The notes under the pieces are model-generated. The model searched no databases and was not told where the DNA came from. It saw only the letters and a list, made by a program, of their open reading frames with translations. Shown here piece by piece: positions 45,073-57,082 of a stretch of 64,000 nt of DNA. Numbering within the stretch: the stretch's first letter is position 1; each line of letters begins with the position of its first letter. Made by a program: the position numbers and the translations under genes. This DNA comes from Blasia pusilla (Eukaryota > Marchantiophyta > Marchantiopsida > Blasiales), in contig CM114273.1 in assembly GCA_050084515.1 (NCBI GenBank), positions 12,834,001 to 12,898,000 on the forward strand, read 5' to 3'.

Positions 45073-45369
45073 GCTCCAATGGCAGAGGCTACGTGTTCCC
45101 TAAAGTAATTCCTGATTGAACAAATCGCTGTGAATCTATGTGGTTGCCACGATGCAGTCATTGCGAACCCTTTGTCTTGCTCTTCATGCTGGTTGCCCCT
45201 TGAGGCCGTCCACTATTGTAGATCATATTGGCAAAGGGGCAATTTCTCCGTTGTGGAGCAATCCAAAATGCCTTTCGATCTAATCAACTGGGCGAACGCC
45301 ATTGATTCATTGAACAACATGCTAATCTTCGAGAATCCGGGTAGAGACGTCTGTCAAGAAATGTGACAG

Positions 45370-45462
<93 letters not shown>

Positions 45463-46735
45463 AGTTGAGGCTCATCAATGATTCAATGGTAGAGGCCTCA
45501 ACGGTAGAGTCCGAATCAACAGCTATCTGTATCATCAATGTGTTCCTCTAAAGCATTTCTTGATTCTACTATTTGTGGCGAATGTATGTGCTTGCAATTA
45601 TGGACTCATTGCGACCCCTTTGTCTTGCTCTTCATGCTAGTTTCCCCTTGAGGCCGTCCACCGTTGTAGATCGTATTGGCGCAATTTCTCTCTTACGGGG
45701 CGTTGCTAGAATGCCTTTCGATGTAATCAACTGACCGAACGCCATTGATTTATTGAACAGCATGCTAATCTTCGAGAATTCGGGTAGAGACGTCTGTCAA
45801 GAAATGTGATAGCTATATATATAGAATATATATTTCAATATGTAGGAGTTGAGGATGATCAATGCCTCAATGGTAGAGGCCTCAACGGTAGAGTCTGAAT
45901 CAACAGCTATCTATATCATCAATGTGTCCTCTAAAGCATTTCTTGATTCTACTATTTGTGGCGAATGTATGTGCTTGCAATTATGGACTCATTGCGACCC
46001 CTTTGTCTTGCTCTTCATATTGGTTCCCCCTTGAGGCCGTCCACCGTTGTAGATCATATTGGCACAATTTCTCTAATGTGGAGTGATGCCAGAATGCCTT
46101 CCGACCTAATGAACTGAGCGAACGCCATTGATTCATTGACCAGCATGCTAATCTTTGAGAGTCAGGGTAGAGACGTCTGTGAAGAAAATGTGATAGCTGT
46201 ATATATAGAATATATATTCAATATGTAGGGGTTGAGGATTATCAACCCACATGCATGAGTTTCTAATAGCAATTTGATAATTCTTTCATTTTTTTAGGGC
46301 AAGTGATTGAAGTGCACATACTCAATAGTGTGAGCAGTGGTTTGATATTGTTATGTTTCCTAAAAGCATTGATTTTAGTTCTTATTTTTGCACTTGTGGA
46401 ATTTTTGGTTGTTTTTAAATGCCTCAATGGTCGGGGGTGAATGAACAGTTTTGTGTGTTCATCAATGTGCCCTCTAAATTATTTCTTGATTCTACTATTT
46501 GTGGTGAATCTATGTGCTTGCCTTTCTGCACTCACTGCGACCCCTTTGTCTTGCTCTCTATGTTGGTTCCCCCTTGGGGCGTCCGGTATTCCAAATCACA
46601 ATGGAACGATTTTTCTGTTGTTCAGCGATGTCAGAATGCTTGCCGATGGAATGCCTTCAATGAGCAACATGTTGAAATTGGAGAATCCGGTTAGAGACTT
46701 TTACGTGAAAATGTGACAACTATAGAAAGTTGAAG
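45073..46735 (+). repeat. Four diverged copies of a roughly 0.38-kb tandem repeat
   Basis: Copies are anchored by TCAATGGTAGAGGC-like sequence at about 45076, 45483, 45867 and 46424. Each contains GCGACCCCTTTGTCTTGCTC, a GAGGCCGTCCAC block, ATTTCTTGATTCTACTATTT and GTAGAGACGTCTGT. Copies 2 and 3 are closest (period 384). Copy 4 is preceded by about 170 bp of unrelated sequence. TA-rich tracts sit at the copy junctions. Confidence 0.85.
45371..45460. repeat. (TA)45 microsatellite
   Basis: Ninety bases of uninterrupted TA at the end of tandem-repeat copy 1. The matching place in copies 2 and 3 has only a short interrupted TA tract. Confidence 0.98.
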
Positions 46736-47172
46736 AGAATGTATAGTTAAATATCTAGGTGTTGAGACCCTCAACCCTCGTGCATGACTTTGTAACACAA
46801 TGCCTCGCTTGGTTGTCATTTTTGGAGCGAAAGTTAGTGAAATGCATGTACTTATTATGGAATCTTACCATGTTAGGTAGATAAAAATAATTTTGTCCAT
46901 GCCATAGCATTTTTAATTTAGTTCCATTATTACTAGTTTAGATTTACTTTCCCTTCACTTGCTCTAGAGTGATCAAGAAAGTGAATGTAAACATAACATT
47001 TCATTTGGAATGTTTGTCTTTCTTAGAAGTGTAGAGATGCTTAATTTAAGGAGCATATCTAATAAAAATTTCCCCGTTCCGGTTGTTATTGAAGGGTACG
47101 CGGTGATTCTAGTGGATACACAAGGCTTCAAGTGAACCAATTGCGACAAGATTTCCTCCAAAGCTTAATAAG

Positions 47173-47436
47173 ATGAAAGTTAGGAAAGCTAAATTAGAGG
47201 AAGAATTAGAGTTGGAAAACATTGCACAAGTGGAAGCAGAATTAAGAAAACGTGTAGAGGAAAGGGATAAGTTTTACATCGAATATGATATCTCTGAACA
47301 AGAGGAGAAAGAGAGGGCAGAATCTATGGCTTATGTTGAAAATCTTCAATGTGAAGAACGATTAGCAGCATACAAGAAGAAACTTGACAAGGAGGAGAGA
47401 AGGTGGAAAAATATAAAGGATTGGTCACCAAAGTGA
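47173..47436 (+). CDS. Small coiled-coil protein, unknown
   Basis: 87 codons from ATG 47173. Very rich in Glu, Lys and Arg with heptad-like spacing (AKLEEELELENIAQVEAEL, EEKERAESMAYVENLQ), ending KNIKDWSPK. Codon pattern and composition look protein-like, unlike the surrounding AT-rich DNA. It could be an exon of a larger gene whose other exons I do not see. No family recognised. Confidence 0.5.
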   Translation: MKVRKAKLEEELELENIAQVEAELRKRVEERDKFYIEYDISEQEEKERAESMAYVENLQCEERLAAYKKKLDKEERRWKNIKDWSPK

Positions 47437-50400
47437 TTCTTGCTTGTCAGCTTGCTTTCAAACATAACCTTTGAGCTAAAACTTTGTTTGAAATGGGCTT
47501 GATGGAAGTAAATTCAAAGTTTGTGGAAGCACTTTTTTTTGCTAATCCTTCATAAGCATAAATTGCATATGGGCATTGTGTGATTAAGGGAAGCATTGTA
47601 CTTGCTCCATAGGATGAAGCTTTAGTACATTGGGATTCTTGGTTGAATTTATTAGGCGAAGCCTGAATTTTTGAATTTGTTAAAAACTTCCCTCGCTCTT
47701 TTTGTATCCTATCAATGTCTGCTCTCTCGAGAAACATGGAATGAAGTTTGGAATTGGAGCACTTATTCAATAGCAAGTTATTATTGTGTTGGCCATCAGG
47801 AAATGATGTCTATGGATCTCCTTCCAATCGAATATCCAAAATTCATAACTATCCCTACATACTAAATTTTGTATATAAAAAATTTGAACCCAAAAACGTA
47901 TCAATACTCCACCTATAGCTATGGATAATAGTAGAATTCTATTTGTATTCGAATAATTACAACATGTAAGAAACATTTATAGGATCCACCTATATTCTAT
48001 TCGTTTTTAAAAAAATTGAAAAAAAAGATCATTATAGGCATTCGGGTGATTATCTCATAGATTCTCACTTTGATAGCCTATGAATGAATGCCACATGTGA
48101 AATTTGTCCATGAAGCCTCTCCAATATTTCTTTTAATTGCATATTAATTGGGAAAATATGATACTGTCGTTTCCTTTTCCTGGGAGTCTCAACCAAGAAA
48201 AGAAAATCACTTTTTCACTTAAGAACATCTCAAGAATATTTTAAAATATAGACCAAAAATAAATTAAATTATTCTGATTATTGAATTTAAAATTTAAAAT
48301 TTAATTCTTTTAATGTTTAAAATTTAATTCTATGAGAAAATCCATATGTAATTAAAAAATTTAAGGGAGGCAGACCAGATTACCTAAACTTTGGGAAAGT
48401 GTAGAACCTATCTGAGAATGTTTGGATAAGGAAACCCTTCATATCATATTTGGTAGGGAGAAAGAATATGATGATTGTCTTTATACATCTTATAGAGACC
48501 TTTTCCTCTTTTAAATTAGAATGAGAAATATCCTTATTAAACGCTTTTAGATAGGGTGGAGTGACATAATGAGGATTTCGATTTTCCTAAAAATAATGAA
48601 AGGATGATAGAGGGAAGATGAACAGATGTGGGTTTACCTTTTTAACAATTAGGGGCAGAGGATTGGAGGTTGTTTATTAATTACAACTCTCAAATGCAGA
48701 TATGATACTCAAATGAAATGGTGAAATGATAATTTAGAAAATATCCAATATGTTGGGACACTAGTAGGAATATGGTGTTTTTAACACTAGGCTTCTTACA
48801 ACTAAAGTCCAATACAACTAAAATACAACTACCTATAACTAAAAAGGCATAGGTGACATAATATAGTATTAGTTCGTTATTAAGAATGGTTGGAGGATAT
48901 GACAGGGAATTTTATTTATATAATTAAAAAATATTTTTAAATAAAATTATTATTTATAATGACATGTCATTATAAATAACTAGATTAGTGCATAAAGGAA
49001 TTAGACGTGGGTTGTTGATCACTTACAACTGAAGTCCAATACAACTAAAATACAACTACATGTAACTAGGGAGGTCTAGGTGGCATAATCTAGTATTAAT
49101 CAATTTCAAACACTATCCTAGAGGGTACGAGGAGGAATTTTCTATATATATAAAATATAATTACACCATTCGATGGTGATGAATTTTTGCCATTGGTTAT
49201 ATATATATAATTACAACTAACTTAAGTGGAAAGATACCACGTGGCTAGGAATATCCTTTTTCACGTGATTATACAATCATGTCAATGGCATCATACATTC
49301 TGACTTTTTAAAACCATGCATCACATTGGCATAACAACTACTTGAAATAATTTAACAATACACTACAAATTTTAAAGATGTCACATTTAAAAGTCTTATA
49401 GTTTAGAAATATTTCATAATTTAAATTCATATATGAAACCGACATTATAATTACCTAAACTTTGAAATATACACTAGTATTGGAGTGTGTCTCTTACTTT
49501 TTCAAACTCCTCTCATGGCATTCTCAACCAATACGATCACTCGCATTTTGAACCAACACTAGTAAACATTACAATAGACATTGTCACATCTTAGTTAGCC
49601 TACCGGTAGATAACGTGCGTTTTACTTCTCCCAAGTCACCTTCTTGGTCAACGGTCACAAGGTAACCTGTACACACACGTTATCCTTTGGAGGCTATTTT
49701 TGGGGGAAGAGCCATTTTTGTAGCGATATGTATGTGCACGATAACATATACCAAAAGAATGAAGTCAAACTATCCTTGTCTCATCTAAAATTATTTGCTC
49801 CTTTTGCAAATTTTTAAATCGCTTTCGCTCTCCCCTTATTACTTGGATATATGATATTAATGTAATAAATTATACAATATAGGACGTTAAGAGCCCACAA
49901 TTTGGAATTGCTTCCATTGAATAGATCAAAGTTTAATATTCTTCAATCCTTCACAAGGTATATCGGACAACATTATGATAATTAAAAAAATTTCTCACGT
50001 ATCTTTAAAAAAATTACTACTACATATAATCTATATTGGTCAAAGGTATGACTACCTTCCGTCTTTAGATGAGTGCATAATAACTTCCATTTAACACGGT
50101 TAAGTGGCGGAATGCATTCTGCTTGTAGGGGGAGCCGTGTGTACAAAACTCATATAAACAGAATACCTTTCGTTAGTAAAGAAGACTTGAACAAAATGCC
50201 TTCCTATACTCCTTGAATTTCTTCAATTGGAAAACATTTATTATGAGTTGAAATGGGAAAATTTTTTTGGAGATACAAAAAGAAAGGCATATCCCTTTTC
50301 ATTTTTGTAACTTCCAATTTTTTATTGTTATCATAACTGTTTCATACAACCGTATCGAAAAATTATTGGAAGAAAATGGAAAGCATTCCACCTTGCCCAT

Positions 50401-51290
50401 ATGATAAGTATGGAAGGATTTTTTCAAATACAATATGTGATGTTTCAAAAGCTAACGTTCATATGTTATTGTTATTTTTTGGCAAATAGAAAGCTTTCTT
50501 CCTTTCCCATATCCTACCTTACAAGGGCCTTACAAGAGACATTCTACTATCAACCATAGCCTTATTTGGAGTGCTTATACCGAAGTGGGTATCAAGTGTC
50601 ACAAACCAAATAGGGTGCAAAGGGATTGAAGAGTAAGATGGAGAAGATTGAAAGCACTCTAGCTTTCCGAATCCGAAATATTATACAGTATGTATGTGGA
50701 AAGCATTCCATCAAGTTATCAGCTAACAAAGCTCTCGTGATCTGTCTTTCAGAATAAGAAGAGTCGCATTCTAGCAATATAGTACAATATTATATAACAA
50801 TGTCTGACAAATTTATTTCCTTCATGTTACTAGAACAAAACACAGAGAAAATCCATGTTACTATCCATGAGCAATTACTCCATACCTTCAACTTACAGCT
50901 ATGGACCAACCTTAACAATAATGAATCCAAATAAGAGAAGCAATACTTTCTTATAACAGAAAAAGAAGCTTTATTATAACAAAAAACAAAATTCCCAGGG
51001 ATCATGGTCATATTTAACACTCATGTCTTCCTTTATATTTGAATGAAGAGTTTCAATGGATAAGCTCCCTCAGCTTTTTTGGCCAAAGATCCAATGTGAT
51101 CTGAGTGCGCAAGAATTCTCATGCACTTCTGGTATCATCCAAAATACCGCAACACATCGTTTTTCGCTACAATCAATCCTGAAACATCCATCTGTTCCAT
51201 CATGGAATGTCCTTTGCAAACAATTTTTTGTACAACCTCAGGAAAGCCATGAAAAGTTTCCTCAAGATGCATACTTTGAAGTTGATGGAG
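47437..51290. other. AT-rich spacer with a diverged direct repeat
   Basis: No gene recognised. A direct repeat of about 130 bp occurs at 48795-48925 and 49023-49165 (both contain AAGTCCAATACAACTAAAAT). A short stretch at 49625-49745 looks like retroelement-terminus debris. Palindromic GGAAAGCATTCC occurs at 50378-50389 and 50698-50709. Confidence 0.55.
48795..49165 (+). repeat. Diverged direct repeat, two copies 228 bp apart
   Basis: TTACAACTAAAGTCCAATAC at 48795 and TTACAACTGAAGTCCAATAC at 49023, with similarity running on for about 130 bp (including CATAATNTAGTATTA). Possibly a tandem duplication or two copies of a small element. Confidence 0.75.
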
Positions 51291-51296
51291 AAGAAC

Positions 51297-51915
51297 CTAC
51301 AGCGTGTTGAATGAGGTCTGGAATTCATTCACGATTGAATCCATACTATTGCAAACATTTGAGATTGCTTTCAACCGATTTGATAAAGCCAAAAACTCAA
51401 CCAACGTTCTTTGATTAGAATTGGTTATTCCCTTCCTTACACGGCCCATAAAAACATTGATGAAAGTCTGGCCAAAGTGCTTATTTATGTCCAACAAAGA
51501 TGCATTTGTTGTATACAATGGACATTTGGAACTACTATCCTTGGACTTTCGTGAGCGTTTCCCACTCCCCTCGACCGATATCACACTTGTATCGCCTTCT
51601 TTGTGGCTTCCATCGTGTGTAGTTACCTTCCAAAATTCCAAGCTTTATTTTCGGCTTCTCTTCCTTCCAGAATCTGAACTTTCCATGGGCATAAAATCTT
51701 AGAAGACTGAATATTCTCGATGGCTCTTGATGCAGATTTATGACGCTGCCCAATACCCACTTCTCCAGATGGTAGGTGCCCTCTAAACAAACTCTCTTGT
51801 TTTCATCTGCGAATCCTTGTATTGCAATGCCCACAAGGAAATATTTAAGAATGAGGTTGCTTTTACAATTTTGATAGTCAGTAGTAAGCAATCTCTCTAT
51901 CATTCTCCCGCGCAC
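51297..51915 (-). other. Exon-like open frames, unknown
   Basis: Two overlapping minus-strand frames, 51915-51535 and 51641-51297. The second encodes a Ser/Lys-rich start (GSGKRSRKSKDSSSK) and a helical-looking remainder (NQRTLVEFLALSNRLKAISN). They could be exons downstream of the transposase gene or a separate gene. No family recognised. Confidence 0.3.
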
Positions 51916-51995
51916 TTCTTAAATGCCAAAGAATCCAACCGCAATGACTTGCCTCATTACGTGCACCCTACAATCCTATCGCATCCGCCTGGGCG

Positions 51996-52020
51996 CGGGG
52001 GGGAGGGTGGGGGGGTGGTC
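51996..52020 (+). other. G-quadruplex-type G-run cluster
   Basis: Four or more runs of at least three G separated by one base (GCGGGGGGGAGGGTGGGGGG) in a short GC-rich patch inside AT-rich DNA. It meets the usual G4 pattern. Function unknown. Confidence 0.7.
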
Positions 52021-52773
52021 AGCGGCGGCTCCTAGAAGTTTGGAAGCATAGGTCAGGTCTTAAGGGAAGAAACACTAGGGCATCGCCCAGGCGCGCGTGC
52101 AGGGTTGACGCGTGGGGTCGCATGGTGTTGTGATAGAATGCCTTGCGATTGGATTTTTTGTAAGCATTCATGTATGTTTATTCATTACCAGACAAAGAAG
52201 TTAGTACTCAGAGTTATAGAGTTGTTCATTTTTTCAATGAATGCAAGTCTAAAGGGAATGTGTGGTCTTTTGATACAATGCCTTCCGATCACATTTGCGG
52301 TAAGCATTCTGGATTTCTTTATCAATATCGGACATATGCGTTACTATTGAAACATATATCATGTCACGTCTATCTCTCATGTATTTCATTCTTTGCTCAA
52401 AGTACAGTTGTTTCCTTCCGAAAAAAGTGAAGAGTTGTTCATTATTTCAATTATATGGTGGGGAAAAAAAGAGCAAGGAAGGATCACCATCTAATCTAGG
52501 GAGAGACATTTAAAGAAAGATGCAATAACAAAATTAATGAAATGGTAATAAACAACATAACACATGGTATAAATTATATCAAGGATTTTGCATTGATCAA
52601 AATGTATTGGAGAATGAAGGATTGCATCCTTATTTAAAATCTCCAATGATATCACCAAAAGCGTACCGTATACAATGAGATCTGAAAATGAAGTTCATTC
52701 AAATATGGACATTCATACCTCCATTTTCTGAATTATTGTTTTGGAATATAGTAGCATCTCTGTCTAGTTCCTC

Positions 52774-53262
52774 TTATGGACCCAATTTTCTCTTCTTGGG
52801 TTTTGGCTTTGGAAAACAGGGCAAAGAGGAACTATTGACCTCATCTATTTGAGAACTTCTACTTGCAATTTGGGTACTTCTTCTAGAAGGTTGTAACCAT
52901 CGTCCAACACTAGACTTCACTCGTTTGATGGAGTTATTATTGATGAATCCATCTTTGTGAATCTGAAACGGATTTCCTGGTTGGGGTGTTAAGCCATTGT
53001 TGAAAGCCACTTTTTCCGTCTCTATTCTACCATTGGTTTCTCTCAACATCTTACATACTAATGTCAGAAATTGCAGTTTTCCTCCATAATTAGTGCGTAG
53101 TTCAATATATAACTTGTCCATAGTAACGACCATCTGCTCCATAGAGGGAGATGGACTTGGAAGAATTTTATTAGAATTCTCTTGTATTCCCATTAGCATC
53201 GATGGAGATCCTTCTGCAATTGATGGATGGTGCAAAAATGTGCCCATATCTCCATCTTCCAT
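52774..53262 (-). CDS. Possible C-terminal exon of the MULE-type gene, or separate ORF (162 aa)
   Basis: Open minus-strand frame beginning MEDGDMGTFLHHPSIAEGSP, ending SSLPCFPKPKPKKRKLGP and stop. The PKPKKRK tail looks like a nuclear localisation signal. It lies downstream of the SWIM region in the same orientation, which would suit a C-terminal exon of a transposase-like protein. No domain recognised. Confidence 0.4.
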   Translation of the reverse strand: MEDGDMGTFLHHPSIAEGSPSMLMGIQENSNKILPSPSPSMEQMVVTMDKLYIELRTNYGGKLQFLTLVCKMLRETNGRIETEKVAFNNGLTPQPGNPFQIHKDGFINNNSIKRVKSSVGRWLQPSRRSTQIASRSSQIDEVNSSSLPCFPKPKPKKRKLGP

Positions 53263-53696
53263 ATATGAAGAAATATCGCAGTGACTTCATCTAGAATGCC
53301 TTCTGAAACATACCACATAGTAGCCATAACTTAAAAAAAGGATATGTCATAAACAAATAAGACACCTCAACAACAAGGATATATCTAAGTATGAATTCAT
53401 TGATAGGAGAAAATACCTACTTCTCTTGTTGGTAATTCATTGAGATCCAAGGTGGTTGCTAACGATGGATGTAAGGTAGTGTTTGATTCGATCTTCACCT
53501 TTGTAGATGGCATATTCCTCCTTGTGTCGTATCCAATCTTGTTCCAAATACCCTCACCAAATCGGCCTCATCAAAGCTTTCCTGAACAGAGCATCAATCT
53601 ATTTTCCACTTTCACATTCAGTCGGTTTCTACTTCATAATTCCTATTGTCTCCTGAACCATTTAATAACAAAAGATATTACTTCATGGAAAAATCA

Positions 53697-55620
53697 TCAA
53701 GTGAAACTTACCATTTGCTTACAAATGTTACCCTTAAGAGACCATGGACACTCACAATGTCCCCACTCAGTGTCATAATTGTAGACTTCATACCACTCAT
53801 TGAGAGTTGTCTGGCTCTTTACTCGCGCCATGCGTACATTACCCCTCGCTTGAGTCAGTACAACGTCACTGGCCGCGATAGCTTTTCCTTTTAGATCTGC
53901 ATTTTGCACAAAGCCTTTATTTTTTAAGAGTTGTATGTGGAAATACCATGCTTCAATGGACTCAAGGAGCTTCCACACGAGGTAGTCACCTCTTCTTCAA
54001 GCCAAACTCTTGTTATCATCAGTTAGTACTGCTTTCATGCTTCCATGATAAGCTTCAATAGCAACATTCGTGTCTTGGTTTGCATGAGGGTAGTCCCTAG
54101 CTGCTCTAACCCACTTTTCTGCAGAAAAAACCAGCAAGCGTCACCACATATTGAATGCAAATTACATAACCTAAAGAAGAACAGAGAGGGAAATTACAAG
54201 AGACATGAGAGGTTCAATGAACTTGCCTAGTTTGGGCTCCCAATAAGTCTTGATGTATTTCACAAAAGCGACTTCTCCGTTGAAGTTTGCATAGAACTGT
54301 TGCAAGGAGTTTCTTGCATCATATAAGATATCAGCTCTTGTGTAGGTACCACAACGACTGACGTACATTATTATTCCAAGGTGTCGTGACATTTGTGCTC
54401 TTAAAATGGGGCAATGGACCTTGCGCTTCAATTACTTCAACCAATCGTGTCGTACATGCCAAAGGCACAAACTGATGTTTACACCTCCAAATGTCTCTCT
54501 GCATGGAATGAAAAATAGATAATGTCATGGAATTTGCATGGCTAGAATGCTTTCCATGTCTGCATGATGCATGATGTAATTATAAATGTGGTAAAAACTG
54601 TAGAATTCAGTTTCTTATTTATAACAAGATACAATATGGACAGGAAGTGGAGGGACAAACCTCAAGGCATTTTGCTCTGCATTTGCATCATCCACAATGA
54701 CTGCATTTGGCTCCCAATTGGGTGGATTGTCTTACATTTCCCGACCATTGCCTTCATCCACCTAACCAAATGTACCTCTTTTGAGCTACTTGTCAAAACC
54801 CATGCCATTGGTATCTCGATATGATGCTCATCAAATACCAATATAGTGTATAATGGGAACTGCACTCATACAATCCACACACCCAACAAACCATTACCAT
54901 AGTGTTTGAGACTTTGCTCAATAAATTAGTGATGCAATTTTTTTTCAAAACACCATGATAACATGCAGTGAACTTACCTTGCTTCGATTCGTTCCAAATG
55001 TATTGTCCATACTTAATACGCTGTTGTGTCCAAGCTTGACCAATGTTTGCAATTGCCATTGGCTTTGGAAGCCTAAGATGAAGGGCCTCGTAATCTCTAT
55101 ATATGGTGCATAAAAGAACACCTTGTCTGGATAAAGGGTGACAAAATGTCTCAATAAATCATTTTCACTCATACAATATTGAAAGGTCTCCATATTTAGC
55201 TCTTTCTTTACATTGAGGATATTATGCATTTGCAAGAAATCATTTCTCTTCATGCTTTCTTTGAAATTTGGATCCATCTCATATCGCATCTTCAATGTGA
55301 TACCATGCTGCGGCATAATCTGGTGGGGCTTCACCCCAAGATGAAGCCTCTCTTTAATATAGGATCTCAGATTGTATGATATTCTTGGGGCATATATCTT
55401 TGGCCAGTCCTTGCATGTCGGATCCTCTGAACCGTGACATGGCTTTCCTTCCTTGTCGATATGTAGCCTGTGCTTGTAAACAATCTTTGCAGTATGAATA
55501 TGATCCCTCAACTGTGAAACAGAAAAGCAACATTGACATCCACACTTCCAACTTTCCCCTCGAATGATCTTTTGGCCGCGTGGCCTACTTCCAAGTCCTG
55601 TTTTAGGAATTTTTGACCTG
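53697..55620 (-). pseudogene. MULE-type transposase gene with SWIM zinc finger, broken
   Basis: Minus strand. First exon (about 55620-54978) has a Cys-rich N-terminal region (SWKCGCQCCFSVSQLRDH), then YMIS-type spacer and VLSMDNTFGTNRSK (first Asp). It ends at a GTAAGT donor. The second exon (54859-54661) reads FPLYTILVFDEHHIEIPMAW, then after a frameshift near 54720 NWEPNAVIVDDANAEQNALR (second Asp). The third contains ETFGGVNISLCLWHVRHDWL. Further left are AARDYPHANQDTNVAIEAYH (Glu), a stop at 53997-53999 within KSLA-RRGDYLVWKLLES, and the SWIM finger GHCECPWSLKGNICK. The family includes mobile MULE transposases and domesticated FAR1-like proteins. The frameshift and stop favour a decayed copy. 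Confidence 0.78.
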
Positions 55621-56129
55621 TAAGATCCAGTGGTATGTCCAATGTTAAAAGTTATTCAATGGACTGCTACCATCTATTTTAAAATTGTGCAGGAAACATA
55701 TGGAAGGCATTCTGACATGTGTTTTGGGAGATCAAGATTATGAACTAAATTATATAAGAATTTAGATTAGTTTAGTGATAAAGACATGAGAGGAAAGATA
55801 ACTTATAATCAAAGCATGACATAAGAAGAGAAAAAAAAAACAAATATAAAGAGTTTACTATATTTACATATTTATGGCTAGTTGTTGTCGATGTCGGTAG
55901 TCTTGCGGGCCATAAGCACAAAAATAAAAAAATATATGATGGATCCTCTCGTTCGATCTCTCCCGCATCTTTCAAACATCTTGATGTTCTTTTCTAAAAA
56001 TTCGTGGGATTTATCCCATCTCCATCACCCTCGCCTTCAATGAAATCTTGCAGTCTTTCCCAAGGAATATATGCAATATTGTGAATATCCCAGTGTAAGC
56101 AAAATGTTGATATCGGTCTTGGTGGAAGG
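55621..56129. other. Spacer upstream of the MULE-type gene
   Basis: AT-rich, no gene seen. It could hold the promoter or earlier exons of the gene on the minus strand. Ends at the terminus of E6. Confidence 0.5.
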
Positions 56130-56256
56130 TATTGTGCGCATACACATCGCTACAAAATATACATCGCTGTCACCGAACACACACAGAAACACACACGATC
56201 CCATGCTAACTCATGGCATCCATACATAGAGGCGAGAAGTACCAAAATATCTCTAA
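56130..56256 (-). repeat. E6 outer segment A (A2, 127 bp)
   Basis: Plus-strand start TATTGTGCGCATACACATCG. Same length as A1 (56770-56896), differing at roughly ten places. Directly abuts B2. Confidence 0.85.
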
Positions 56257-56767
56257 TAAAGTAAGATCCAATCTCTCTCTACACCATCTCACACCATAGC
56301 TCTCAAAGATGTGCACTCTCTCTCATGTCAAACCAAACCCACTCTCCTAATGAGAGGCTTGGGTTACACTCACAAGGCAAGGGACCATAGCTCCTCCGTC
56401 TCATGCCAAGAGGTTCAACAAAGAGAGAATGAGCTCTCAAGCTCTCTCTCCTTGAGGTATATCCCTCCTCTCCCAAGCTCTCTCCATGGTAACCTATTCT
56501 CCCAAGTCACCTCCTTGGCTCTTGACCTGATGTAGGAGGTCAAGGGCCACTTACCAAAAATAGAAAGGCAATCATATACTCAAAAGGATACTTACCTAAA
56601 ATAGCAAGTCCTCAATATGGCTCCAAATGAGCCGAAACGAAGGGGAAACATGCTCTCTTAGGTTTCTCGGGGCCTCAACAGGTCATCCTTAACCTACTGA
56701 GTCTGTCATCCACTACTCAAAAAGGCGCTCTACTACATCTCACTGATCTATCCTAAAAGACGTGATA
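56257..56767 (-). repeat. E6 second segment B (B2, 511 bp)
   Basis: Homologous to B1 at 63558-64000. Contains the hairpin arms CTTGACCT and AGGTCAAG (56521-56544). Starts TATCACGTC on the minus strand. Confidence 0.87.
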
Positions 56768-56769
56768 GT

Positions 56770-56896
56770 TGTCTTGCGCATATACATCGCTACACAATAT
56801 ACATCGTTGTCACCGAACACACACACAAACACACACGATCCCATGCTAACTCATGGCATCCGTACACAGAGGCAAGAAGTACCAAAATATCTCCAA
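56770..56896 (-). repeat. E6 inner segment A (A1, 127 bp)
   Basis: Plus-strand start TGTCTTGCGCATATACATCG. Separated from B2 by two bases (GT at 56768-56769) and from pol by a purine tract (AACTAGGAGGGCGA, minus strand). Confidence 0.87.
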
Positions 56897-57082
56897 TCGC
56901 CCTCCTAGTTGGTGGTTAGGTCCCTCTAACTCCAGATAACCATCTATCCCTACCTACCACGACATACATCTCTAGGACGCTAAGAGCACAAAGGCCGAGT
57001 GCTCAGTGGCCCCATTGTTAGTCGTCTTCTTGTCATCCATGTCAGAGAAAAAGTCAGAATCGAAATCGACCTAATATCTCCT

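Noticed and set aside
45073-46735. CRISPR-like array
   Set aside because: Repeat units are 0.38 kb and diverged, without short constant repeats and unique spacers, in a eukaryotic context.
51056-51310. Plus-strand 84-codon ORF
   Set aside because: No motif, and it lies opposite exon-like minus-strand frames; coding potential is not convincing.
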